A DNA stretch of 64,000 bases from Anniella stebbinsi (lineage: Eukaryota; Chordata; Lepidosauria; Squamata; Anniellidae): the NCBI GenBank assembly GCA_029215795.1, contig JARDYH010000004.1, positions 218,234,017 through 218,298,016 on the forward strand, in the 5' to 3' direction. The position numbers and the translations under genes were made by a program. The notes under the pieces are model-generated. The model worked only from the letters and a program-made list of their open reading frames with translations, did no database searches and was not told where the DNA came from. How positions within the stretch are numbered: position 1 is the stretch's first letter; every line of letters begins with the position of its first letter. This document shows positions 33,019 to 42,407 of the stretch, piece after piece.

Positions 33019-33650
33019 GGCCTCATCTTCACGATGCCGGGAGCACTGCGCCATGGCGGCTCCCCAGCGTCGTGCAGCGCATTGACGCCCCTTACGCCAG
33101 TCCAGCCATAAGGGGCGTGACGGCACCTTTTCTTGTGGAGCCGCCTACGTGGCCACGCATTTGGTGGTGCAGCTGGAGGTGGGGACTGGGAGCTTTGGCT
33201 CCTGTAATCTCAGTTAAGGAGTTTTGTTGTTGTTTTTTACAAAATGGGGGTGGGGTGGGGAAGGACAGCAAAGGTGAGTAGGTAAAGTTTTTTATTTTAA
33301 AACTGAAAATGGAGGGGAGGACTGCTGAGGCGCGGAGATGGTGCACCGAGCTTACGGCTTGCTGGACCACCCCTTTCCCTGTCCAGCCCATGGCAACCAA
33401 TCAGTGGTTGCCATAGACTGGGCAGGCCTCCCCAAAAGTGGCGGAGAAAAAGCAACAGACGGCAAAAGCCGTCATCGCTTCGCCCCAAACTAAAAAAGTC
33501 GCGCTAAATGGCTGACTTTTTTAGTTCGCAGCAAAGCTCCTTTGCCCCTAGATGGCTTCGGATTGGCGGCTGCATCATGTAACGCAAGTGCTGCCATTCT
33601 GAATCCACCACGACAGATACTGTCCGTCTAAAGGCACCCTGGGAAGTTTC
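33019..33650. mobile_element. Possible GC-rich MITE
   Basis: The left edge GGGGCCTCATCTTCACG resembles the GGCCTCATCTACACC ends of the MITEs at 48729 and 50269. The interior is GC-rich and contains a perfect 12-bp stem, 33489-33500 with 33514-33525 ('actaaaaaagtc' and its complement), plus 'gccccttac' and 'ataaggggc' pairing near 33088-33117. The right end and TSD were not found, so the extent is uncertain. Confidence 0.4.
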
Positions 33651-33782
33651 ATTTGTACAACTTCACATCTAGGATCAGGGTATTTTCACTTCCTGTTGTT
33701 ATCCTTATATATTCCACTGTGTTTTGACTGGTGTTACTTCACAGAACTGTTCTATACTGTTGAAAGACCTTGTGTGGAGGAA

Positions 33783-33802
33783 TTCTTCTTCTTCTTCTTC
33801 TT

Positions 33803-33833
<31 letters not shown>

Positions 33834-33858
33834 TTATTATTATTATTATTATTATTAT
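33783..33858. repeat. Compound (TTC)n(TTA)n microsatellite
   Basis: About 16 TTC units pass directly into about 9 TTA units at the tail of the minus-strand Sauria-type SINE. Confidence 0.95.
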
Positions 33859-34075
33859 ACATTTTGCTCTGCCCTTTCCCCCAAGGAACTCAAGGCATTG
33901 TACATGGTCCTCCTCCTCTCCATTTTATCTTCACAACAATCCTGTGAGGTAGGATAGGCTGAGAGTCTGTGACTGGCCCAAAGTCACCCAGTTAACTTCC
34001 TGGTTGAATGGGCACCAGAACCCATGTATCCCCAGTCCAAGACCAAAACTCTAACCGCTACAACACTCTGTAGAG
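33859..34075 (-). mobile_element. Sauria-type SINE, minus strand
   Basis: Reading right to left: the tRNA-like head ('gtagcggttagagttttgg'), the middle 'gggtgactttgggccagtca', 'cctacctcacaggattgttg', and the 3' end 'ttccttgggggaaagggc'. The head contains recognisable A- and B-box remnants. Related copies: 41432, 46612 and fragments at 42552, 59635 and 60090. It is non-autonomous. Confidence 0.8.
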
Positions 34076-34489
34076 AGTAGTCTTGTTCTGTATAGGACAG
34101 GGCTGAGCATGCTGGCACTGCCCCCAAACGTTCGGTCCCTGATCTCACAGAGGGTTCTGCTCAGGAGAACGCAAGCAGAATGTCCCCACAGAGCTTGCTG
34201 ACTGGGTGATGCTATGGATGTCTGTCGTTGGGAAATCCACTTCTTTTTTGTTCTGTGTTGTGTACAGCTCAATTTGCATTTGCATTTGTGAGCCAAGCAA
34301 CAGACTCCGGAAATTTCTTTTTGCACGTTTTCTTTTTTGCTGGTTCTGCAATTTGCACCAGTTTCTGAGCAATTTGTGCAAATGCATGCACAAATTGCAT
34401 GCATTTGCACACTGTGATTGGCCAGTGGACATCATGGCTGTGTGGGGATTTGAATCCTAGGTCAGCACTCTAATCGGGCCTCTGTCTTG
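34076..34489. other. Unclassified sequence
   Basis: Positions 34270-34420 contain repeated 'atttgcatttgca' and 'caaattgcatgcatttgcac' phrases. The octamer-like ATTTGCAT (34271-34278 and nearby) occurs more than once. No gene was recognised. Confidence 0.3.
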
Positions 34490-34602
34490 GAGCCTTCCAG
34501 AGGTGTTGAATTCCAACTCCCCTTCAGCATGGCCAATGATCATGCTGGCTGGGAATGGTGGCACTTGAAATCCAACACATCTGGAGGGAACTGGGTTGGG
34601 GG
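34490..34602. repeat. Family E hairpin repeat
   Basis: 'ccagaggtgttgaattcc' pairs with 'gaaatccaacacatctgg'. The inner part 'catggccaatgatcatg' is also self-complementary. Confidence 0.65.
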
Positions 34603-35431
34603 AGGCTGCTCAAACCCCTATATTAAAGTTGGCTGAATTGGAAAAACAACAACAACAGAAAGCCTTGCAGTTTGTTCTTGGAAAGCAACTAGGCACCAAG
34701 GCCTGGGGGGGGGAGGCTTTGGGCTTGTGACCCACAAGTAACGAATGGCTGGACTGAGTCTATTTGTTTTCCCTGCTGCGGAGCTACTGTTTTTCTAGAC
34801 AGCTAAATTGCTGCCTAGCCCTGAAGGATAAATAGCCTTCCTCCTCTTCATGTGTGGTTTGGCAGTGATGCACAATTTGCCGTAGAGTTCAAGCACTTGT
34901 TTCTTTCTCAGGCTCGTGTTTCTGGTTGTTTTTCTGTTTTGTTCTCTCTGCATACTCTTTTTAAAAAATAACCAGAGAGGGAAGCTTTAATCCTATAAAC
35001 AGACTACGCTGGGATAACAATCCAATAGACGGTAGTTTACGGCTAGATGCAGAATGTTCTAAACCAAACCAGCATCATGTTGGTGTCCCTTCTTCTAATC
35101 CAGCCTTCCCCAAATGGCGCCTTCTTGATGTGATGGACTACAGCTCTCAGCATTCCCAGCCAACCAAGACAACAGGAGCAGCAGTCAGGATGGGACTTTA
35201 GCCTTCACCTCTGCCCTCATGCCCCATAGAAGAAGCTAGAGCAGAAGAAGGTTCAAAGTAGCCCCCACCAAAGGTCTTGTCATCTGGCTTTTCATTTGTT
35301 TTCTCCGCACCCCACCTGTGTAGTCTGGAAATATACATGGGAAAGCTCGCAGTAGTAAGGCATCTTGCATGGGCCTACGTTGTACCACAGGGACTCCATT
35401 GCTACTCCAGCTTGACAAATGCACCCCAGAC
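34603..35431. other. Mostly unique sequence with a family E half-repeat
   Basis: Positions 35095-35165 carry one arm of the family E repeat ('gatggactacagctctcag', 'cattcccagcca'). The rest shows no recognised repeat and no supported gene. Confidence 0.35.
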
Positions 35432-35620
35432 CAGTGGTCTTCAACAGGTGGAGTTGGGACCCAGGGGTAGGTTGTGGTGGTGCTGCCACCACCATTTTGT
35501 TTCAGAAGGATAGGCTTCACCCCTTTACTACTGGGTTCCACCCCAGGGTGTATGGACTCTTGAAAATCAATCCTGTCTTGCAAGTTGGGGTTCCATGTGG
35601 GTTCCAGCTCTTGACCACGG
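35432..35620. mobile_element. Possible hAT-like element with CAGTGG ends
   Basis: The left end CAGTGGTCTTCAACAGGTGG resembles the complement of the right end, CCGTGGTCAAGAGCTGG. The flanks do not show an 8-bp match. Weakly supported. Confidence 0.35.
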
Positions 35621-35718
35621 GATGACATTTTACATCTACCATAAATAGGACCAGCGCTGGAAGGTGACTATCTCATGTGGCAGATGCTAGAAAGTAGAGT
35701 GGGCAAAGGAGACGACAC
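35621..35718. other. Short unclassified spacer
   Basis: No feature was recognised between the two hAT-like elements. Confidence 0.3.
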
Positions 35719-36038
35719 TAGGGTGACCATATGGAAAGGAGGACCAGGCTCCTGTATCATTAACAATTGCATAGAAAGGGGAATTGCAGCTGGTGTCATT
35801 TGTATGCATGCAGCACCTGCTGAAATTCCCTTTTCATTACAACAGTTAAAGCTGCAGGAGCCCTGCCCTCTTTTGTAACTGGTCAAGAGGGCAGAGCTCC
35901 TGCAGCTTTAATTGTTGTGATGAAGAGGGAATTTCACCAGGTGCTGCCTGCATACAAATGACACCTGCTGAAATTCCCTTTTCTATGCAACTGTTAAAGA
36001 TATAGGAGCCCTGTCCTCCTTTCCATATGGTCACCATA
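35719..36038. mobile_element. hAT-like inverted-dimer element, family H, copy 2
   Basis: Ends TAGGGTGACCATATGG and CCATATGGTCACCATA are near-perfect TIRs. Flanks gacgacac (35711-35718) and gacaacac (36039-36046) are an 8-bp duplication with one change. The two arms are inverted copies around 'ttttgtaactggtcaag'. It has no coding capacity. Confidence 0.85.
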
Positions 36039-36322
36039 GACAACACCCGTAGTCATTTCTCCTGAGCCCCCTGGCCATCCCTCTCTGTTGGAGGACAGAA
36101 GTGTACATGATACACAGAATGCCCTGGCTTCTTAAGTTAGCTCACTGCCCTCAGGTTCAGTAGAGGATGCTGTGTTGAACTGAGATTGAATTACCACTCT
36201 GGTTGGCTTCTGCACATCGATTTGGGTGACCTTCGCCTAAGGCTTCCCCAGCCCTAAGCAAAAACCATGGTCTGCCCATGGCCCAGGAGATGGTTCATTT
36301 TTGTCCGCATGCACCTTTTGAC
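36039..36322. other. Unclassified spacer
   Basis: Nothing was recognised between family H copies 2 and 3. Confidence 0.3.
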
Positions 36323-36642
36323 TAGGGTGACCAGATAAAATCCAGGTCAGGGCTCATGTAACTTTAACAGTTGTAGAGAAAAGGGAATTTCAGCCAGTGT
36401 CATTTGTATGCAATTAGTTCCTGGTGAAATTCCCTCTTCATCACAACAGTTAAAGTTGCAGGGGCCCTGCCTTCTTTTGTATATGGTCACTCTAGTATAG
36501 TCCCTGCAACTTTAACTGTTGTGATGAAGAGGGAATTTCACCAGGAATTAATTGCATACAAATGACACTGGCTGAAATTCCCTTTTCTCTACAACTGTTA
36601 AAGTTACATGAGCCCTGACCTGGATTTTATCTGGTCAGCCTA
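36323..36642. mobile_element. hAT-like inverted-dimer element, family H, copy 3
   Basis: Left end TAGGGTGACCAGATAAAATC, right end complement TAGGCTGACCAGATAAAATC. Flanks cttttgac at 36315-36322 and at 36643-36650 make an exact 8-bp duplication. The arms (about 140 bp each) differ at only a few positions. An internal end TGGTCACTCTA near 36484-36494 shows that the left arm is a full shorter monomer and the right arm is an inverted partial copy. It is nearly identical to copy 4 but with the central spacer in the opposite orientation. Confidence 0.92.
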
Positions 36643-37354
36643 CTTTTGACTAAAGCCTGTTTGGGCATGTTTTAGAAATGTGTGGGCTTTCCCTCGCACA
36701 TTTTGTTTTGTTTCGAGAAATGCTTCTCAAACCCAGAAATGTACGGAATCCCGATCGCAAATTGTGTCTGGGTCTGCCATGAAAATGCGAACGCAATAAA
36801 TCTCCTCGCTCATCCCTGAATCAGACCAGACATTTGTTTGCTTCATTCATGTGCCGTTCTTCTTCCCACACCGAAGCTGCTGCAGTAGCTTCCTCTCAGC
36901 AGGAGCCAGGCCCTCCCAGGACACGCATCATCTGCTGTAATTCAGCCTCTGCCATTACTTTTGACCCCAACACATGGCCCTCATCCTATCCCTTCCTCTT
37001 GTGGCTTCCCCCTGTCATTCACTCTTGACCCAGAACAAGCCCCATTCCCGTTACCCCAGCTCTAGGCCTAAGCAAAGCCTCCTGCCCTTTCCTTCCTGCA
37101 GTAGCTGAATACAGCCATCCTTCCTGATTCCATACATTGGCTGCTTTCCCTTCCTTTGAGCTTTGCCCTCCTCTGTTTTCTGGATTGGTTTTTACATGGA
37201 ACTGGACCACTCCCTAGATGAGAGATCTCTAATTTAGGCCTGGATTTAGGCCTGGACTCCGTTTTATCCAGCTTTTCCTAGACCACAAGCCCCACCTCTG
37301 ACAATGTTCAGAGGCAGGATGCTTCCAGATACTTTATTACCTGTGCCTTAAACT
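36643..37354. other. Unclassified sequence
   Basis: Pyrimidine-rich with several short open frames. No repeat or gene was recognised. Confidence 0.3.
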
Positions 37355-37934
37355 GGGACATCATCTACTCCAAGCAGGATATTAAATTAGGGTGACCAGA
37401 TAAAATCCAGGTCAGGGCTCATGTAACTTTAACAGTTGTAGAGAAAAGGGAATTTCAGCCAGTGTCATTTGTATGTAATTAGTTCCTGGTGAAATTCCCT
37501 CTTCCTCACAACTGTTAAAGGTGCATGCACTATACTAGAGTGACCAGATACAAAAGAAGGCAGGGCCCCTGCAACTTTAACTGTTGTGATGAAGAGGGAA
37601 TTTCACCAGGAACTAATTGCATACAAATGACACTGGCTGAAATTCCCTTTTCTCTACAACTGTTAAAGTTACATGAGCCCTGACCTGGATTTTATCTGGT
37701 CAGCCTAGGATATTGCACTTTGAAAGTGGTATGAAAATGGTATATAAAAGGCAGAAGCCACACCAAGCAGGCTATAGCAGTGTAAAAGCGGTATATGTGG
37801 TATGTGTCAATGGGCCCCAACAGTTGTCAGTGCACTTCAATACTGCTATAAAGCAGTAGTGTGGCTCCTGCCTTTTATATACCGCTTTCATACCACTTTC
37901 ATAGGGCAATATCCTGTTTGGTGTAGATGAGGCC
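37355..37934. mobile_element. MITE family I, interrupted by a family H element
   Basis: The right end GGTGTAGATGAGGCC and the left start GGGACATCATCTACTCC are inverted repeats. Both sides contain 'caggatatt', and the body has paired 'aagtggtatgaaaatgg' and 'accgctttcataccactttc' as well as paired 'ggcagaagccacacc' and 'gtggctcctgcc'. Removing the family H element at 37388-37707 restores a continuous hairpin, so that element landed inside this one. The flanks show no exact 3-bp TSD. Related fragments lie at 43393 and 50325. Confidence 0.65.
37388..37707. mobile_element. hAT-like inverted-dimer element, family H, copy 4
   Basis: Its ends are the same as copy 3, including the shared CAGCCTA variant at the right end. 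The right flank is ggatattg (37708-37715) and the left flank contains ggatatta three bases from the end, a slightly altered 8-bp duplication. The arms are near-identical to copy 3. The internal end 'tagagtgaccagatac' (about 37535) lies on the other side of the centre from copy 3. Confidence 0.85.
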
Positions 37935-37939
37935 TGGAC

Positions 37940-38400
37940 CAATTTTTCAAGCCCAACTCAAGGTGCAGGTAAATGCCTTGAAAGCCCTGCATGGCTTGGG
38001 GCTCAAATACTGGAAAGAGTGTCGCTTCCCGTGGAAGTCTACCTGTGTCTTTTGACAGAGGCCCTTCTCTGGGTACCTTCTTTAGGGAAAGTATGCTATG
38101 TAGCTACAAAGGAGAGGGCCTTTTCTGTGGTGGCACCACAACTTTGGAACACCCTGCCCAAAGGAAGTATGCCTGGCATTGACATGAGAATCTTTTAATC
38201 GCCAGGTTAAGACTTTATTATTTGTCAAGGCATTTTCAGTATTAAATTTGCAGCTGTGGATTTTATCATTTCATGTGCCACTTATTTGTTCTAATGGTTA
38301 CGGGGTTTTTTTCCCCTTTGTATCATATTTGCATTGGTTTGATTAATGTTATTCATCCATTCCTTTTGAGATGCTATTCCTGCATCTTATATGCGAGAAT
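37940..38400 (+). pseudogene. L2-like LINE 3' end, plus strand
   Basis: At 37970-38000 'gccttgaaagccctgcatgg' resembles the KALHGLG box, and 38105-38165 resembles EGLFCGGTTTLEHP, a decayed form of 'RAFSVVAPxLWN'. A T-rich 3' untranslated region follows. It has frameshifts and no catalytic core. Confidence 0.6.
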
Positions 38401-38630
38401 ATTGTGAGTAAAACTATTTGCACTTTTCTTCACCAAAGAGGGTGATCTCCTTTTATTCCAAGATAGCCTTGTGTGCATGTGAGACTGGTAAATGCTCATT
38501 CTGCTTTGCCTTTTTGTTTTTCTCTGCTAAATTGCCTTCCTGCCAAGAGGCATCATGACTAAATAATCCCATCCCTGTATAGGGTAGGCCATGCGTTGTG
38601 GGAAGTGCTTAGCCCACAGTCTCCCAGTAG

Positions 38631-39994
38631 TAGGGTGACCAGACGCCCGGATTTGTCCGGACATGCCCGGGAAATGGGGTGCAAATCCGCATCCGGGCGG
38701 AAAAACCATTTTGGGGGGCCAAATCCGGAAATTTAGCCCCCCAAAACGGTGACCAGATGGCCCTGGGGCGAGCCGGGCCAACTGGGGGGCGGCGGGGGCA
38801 AACCGGGGCGGCGGGGGGTCACGCGGCGGTGGCGGGAGGCTGGCGGCGCGAGGCACCTACCGGCTGGGGCGTCCGTTTCCCTCCGGTGCTCGGAATCTAC
38901 TGAAGAACAGGCTTCGCGGCCTGTCCCTCAGTAGCGCGCCGGGTGATGACGTCATCACTCGGCGCGCTGAGAGGCAGGCCAGGAAGCCTGTTTCTCAGTA
39001 GATTCCAAGCACGGAGGGAAACGGACGCCCCAGCAGCAGCAGGTAAGGAGCGCGGGGCGGGTGGGGGGGTGGGGGGTGCGGCGCGGGTGCTCGCGGCGGG
39101 TGGGGGGGCGGCGCGGGGGCGCGGGGCACTTACCTGCTGGGTCTTCCCACCGTTGCTTGGAATCTACTGAGAAACAGGCTTCGCGGCCTGTCCCTCAGTA
39201 GCGCGCTGGGTGATGATGTCATCACCCGGCGCACTGCTGAGAGACAGGCCAGGAAGCCTGTTTCTCAGTAGATTCCAAGCACGGAGGGAAACGGACGTCC
39301 CAGCAGCAGCAGGTAAGGAGCGGGGGGGGGCGGGGTGTGTGTGCACGGGGGGTGGGGGGCGGGGGTGCGCGGGGCACTTACCTGCTGGTCCTAACGGGGA
39401 AAACTGGGGCAATCCGGGCCGACAGGGGGGTGGCAGGGGCTAACCGGGGAAAGGATCAGCTCTCCTCCCGCCCTAAAATGCCCGCGCTTCTCCCCGGCCT
39501 CCGCAAGAAAGAAGAGCTCAGCGTTAGGGAGCGTCAACAAATTCCTTGTCTGGTGGCTAACTGCTTTAGCCACCAGACAAGGAATTTGTTGACGCTCCCT
39601 AACCCTGAGTACTTGTTTCCTGCGGAGGCCGGAGCAGCGCCGGCATTTTAAAGCAGTCTCTTCCTCCTCCTTTGCCTGCTGCTGCTGTTGCTGTTCCTCA
39701 GATACCTCCAGGGAGCCCAGGAGCAGGGCAAGAAGTGTGAGGGGACTGCAGGGGTCACGCGGCAGTGGAGGAGATCGGCGGTGGCAGGACCAGGTAGGTC
39801 TGGGCTGGGTTTTTGGAGGTGTGTGACTTGGGGGGGGGGTTTGTTTCGGGTGGGGGGGTGGCGGGGGTGTCTGCTTGTTAGCCATATGGCGGGCAGCTTT
39901 TTTAATTTTTTTATTTTATGTTGAGGGGGGAGGCTGCTTTGGTGGGGTGGTCGTTTTGGACAGGGATTTTGCTTTCCAAAATCTGGTCACCCTA
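38631..39994. mobile_element. GC-rich hAT-like element with tandem palindromes
   Basis: Ends TAGGGTGACCAGA and TCTGGTCACCCTA are perfect 13-bp TIRs of the family H type. The 8-bp flanks do not match. The interior is extremely GC-rich. It holds two tandem copies of a roughly 290-bp unit, each with a hairpin centred on 'gatgacgtcatc' (38945-38956) or its variant near 39212, flanked by 'gaatctactga' and 'tcagtagattc'. A third hairpin has a perfect 38-bp stem, 39523-39560 with 39566-39603. There is no transposase. Open frames on both strands are composition artefacts. Confidence 0.75.
38947..38954. promoter_or_regulatory. Consensus CRE motif at a palindrome centre
   Basis: TGACGTCA, the consensus CREB/ATF site, lies at the exact centre of the first hairpin. 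The tandem copy has the changed form TGATGTCA near 39211-39218. A self-complementary motif is expected at a palindrome centre, so function is inference only. Confidence 0.35.
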
Positions 39995-40400
39995 GCTGGG
40001 GGGGGGGGGGTGTCAGCCAGATGCACGTTTGGGCCTCCGGAACTGTGCAGATCACTGCCGCCATTAGCCTGGCTGGCTGGGAAATATCTGTGCATTTGCA
40101 GTTGTTCTCCAGCCACGCCAATGGCAGCAGCAATCTGCAGTTTCCAGTGGCCTTAGAAATGTGTGCTCGGCTCGCCCCATCCCCCAGCCAATTGATGCCT
40201 AAAGGATCTCTTAATGCAAGCGTTAAGAGACCCTTCAGGCATCAATTGGCTGGGGGGGAAGGCGAGCCGAGCACACATTTGCCGGGCCTCCTGTGCAGAT
40301 CCCGCCCTCTCTGTCCTGGAAATCTCAAGTCTCACAGGGCTTTCATCAAGTGAGACTTGAGACTTCTGGAAGAGGTGGAGCGTGCATATGCGCGCCAAAC
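39995..40400. repeat. Two further hairpins beside the GC-rich element
   Basis: The first spans 40161-40277: 'gtgtgctcggctcgcc' and 'ccagccaattgatgcct' pair with 'aggcatcaattggctgg' and 'ggcgagccgagcacac' around about 40219. The second spans 40322-40370: 'aatctcaagtctcac' pairs with 'gtgagacttgagactt'. The first could be a separate fold-back transposon. No ends or TSD were found. Confidence 0.6.
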
Positions 40401-40576
40401 AAGAAAAAGCAGAAGGCAGCAGCAGCACGATCCCAGGGCACAAGAGGCAGGTGAGGCAGGTGAGGTGTGACACGAGAGACGGGCGAGAGGCGAGGCAGGA
40501 GCGACCCAACAACAGGAACACAAACAGAATGCAAGCTCCATGCCCAAAAAATAAAAATTACTCTTAAACAAAAAAA
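40401..40576. other. Short unclassified sequence
   Basis: It has 'gaggcaggtgaggcaggtga' near 40445, a very short local repeat. Nothing else was recognised. Confidence 0.3.
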
Positions 40577-40677
40577 GATCCTATGCATGTTTAGACAGAA
40601 AAAAAAATCCTACAACTCCTAGAATCCCTTAGCCAGCATGGCTAAACATGACTAAACATGCATAGGGTTGCACCTTA
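40577..40677. repeat. Small hairpin repeat, 'gatcctatgcatg' type
   Basis: The left 'gatcctatgcatgtttagac' is complementary to the right 'actaaacatgcatagggttg'. The inner part is 'cctacaactcctagaatccc'. Same family as 11876-11957. Confidence 0.55.
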
Positions 40678-40718
40678 AGTGAGTTTAAAATGTGAAACTC
40701 CTCACATGTGTGGAATCG

Positions 40719-40719
<1 letters not shown>

Positions 40720-40753
<34 letters not shown>
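40720..40753. repeat. (AT)n microsatellite
   Basis: About 16 AT units. Confidence 0.95.
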
Positions 40754-40754
<1 letters not shown>

Positions 40755-41431
40755 CTCTAGTATCAGAAATGTAGCAGTTGTCATTGTGGAAGATATACCT
40801 GCCATTTGAAGTGAAGCAATGCATTTTTAGCTATAAAGGGGGCTATAAGACTATGACACTCAGCATCTAAAATTGCTTAACTACACCATTGTAAGCTAGT
40901 ACCTGATTATGCAGAGAGAGCTGCTCAGCCAATTATGACCAGTAGATTGACTGTTGACATATTCATTGGAGTGCCAGAGACCTTTACCTGTTGCTTCTTC
41001 CAAGCTGCTCAGGCAAGGTGACAGAAGTGGTACTGCAGCAAAAAGGGATGTGAGCAGCCATGTTTGGACTAGTGGCAAGGTAATATGTGGGTATGTAGTG
41101 TGGTTTGGCTTGAATTGCTTGTGTCTGGATCTCCTTGGCTCTGAAAGCATCTTTCTAGACTGTATCTGCTGGTTACATGATCCATGAGGCCAGGTTATGG
41201 TGGGTGTATAGTCCTCCTTGACATGAGGGGTTTGTACTTGCTAGAGAAAGGTGAACAAATGTGAAGAGAAGCATAGGGAGCTCTTCTTTTGTGTTCAGTA
41301 AACTCAATTGAATTTACTTCTGAGTAGGATTATGCTCTGCTGTCTAGGCATTCATACAAAGTTAACCAGAATTAACCTGAACTTCACATTGACTATCCAT
41401 TTAATATTGCTAGTATATTAAATGTCTGAGT
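40754..41431. other. Mostly unique sequence
   Basis: Positions 41285-41345 carry a fragment of the 75-bp dispersed repeat ('attgaatttacttctgagta'). No gene was recognised. Confidence 0.35.
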
Positions 41432-41672
41432 TGTGGATTGTGGTGTAGTGGCTAAAGTGTTGGACAGAGATTTGGGAGATCTGGATTCTAGTTCCCACTC
41501 AGCTATGGAAGCTCACTGGGTGACTTTGGGCCAGTCACAGACTCTCAGTCCAGCCTACCTCACAGGGTTGTTGTTGTGAGGATAAAATGGAGAAGAGGGG
41601 GATTATGTACACTGCTTTAGGTTCCTTGGAGGAAAAATAGCAGGATATAAATGGAATAAATAAAATGTAAAC
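41432..41672 (+). mobile_element. Sauria-type SINE, plus strand
   Basis: The tRNA-like head is 'gtggtgtagtggctaaagtg' with 'ggattctagttcccactc', followed by 'actgggtgactttgggccag', 'cctacctcacagggttgttg', and 'ggttccttggaggaaaaata', then an 'aaatggaataaataaa' tail. It is nearly full length at about 240 bp, with decayed Pol III boxes. Confidence 0.88.
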
Positions 41673-42399
41673 TCTGTAATCTTTTAACTTGTAGTTAGAT
41701 ATTTTGATAGAGGTATAGTTAATATGAGTTTCTACTAAACCCTAACTGAGGCCATACTGTGGATGCTTATCACCAGTTCTCCCAATAGTGTACACATAAA
41801 ATCTGCAAAAGGCTATTTCTGGAGCAAAACCTTTAGTTTATATTACATCTCAAGTGTTACAATGTTTTAAAGAGAGACGCTCTTCCTTTCTTAATATTAA
41901 TGAAATCACACTAAAAGGCTGAGAAAAGATTGCTACAGTGGCTCAATCATTCTTTCTCTCTTCTTTCTCCACCTTTACCTGGGAATAAGTTCTATTAAAC
42001 TCAGTGAGCTTGCTTCTGGTTAGGCCACAATCCTATACATGTTGGCTGTGGAATGCTGGGAGTTATAGGATTTGTTTTCTGGCTAGAGGATTGCACCTGT
42101 TGTGTACCTTTCTAATCTTTCCTTACCACATATTTCCCATTTTCTGTTTAGTCTAGCACTGGTGTACCCCTTCCTAACCACAGTGTTCTTTAGCTATTTT
42201 TTTCTAATCTAGGACCTGTTTTCTTTAGAAAAATGGAAAATAATAGATTTTATTTTCTGTTGATGTACAGCAACTAAAAATACATGTTAATTTCAGATAC
42301 ATTGGATATTTCACTTGTTCTTTATTTCAGTGATTCTAACTTTAACATATTATTTAGAACAGGTTTGTCATAATTATGAGCTGTAGAATCAGACGTGAC
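41673..42399. other. Mostly unique sequence with dispersed repeat pieces
   Basis: Positions 41975-42020 (minus strand) resemble the 75-bp dispersed repeat, and 42028-42098 the small 'gcaatcctat' hairpin. The rest is AT-rich with no gene recognised. Confidence 0.4.
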
Positions 42400-42407
42400 C
42401 AAGGCCA

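Noticed and set aside
33696..33957. Open frames with long F, L, I, S or Y runs
   Set aside because: Direct translation of the (TTC)n(TTA)n microsatellite in three frames.
39391..39885. 164-codon minus-strand open frame
   Set aside because: It lies in a GC-rich palindromic transposon, reads through the perfect hairpin, and consists largely of proline and glutamine runs from simple sequence.
38631..39994. Promoter CpG island
   Set aside because: The GC-rich block is bounded exactly by transposon TIRs and no gene start is near, so it is a mobile element first. Promoter activity would need data.
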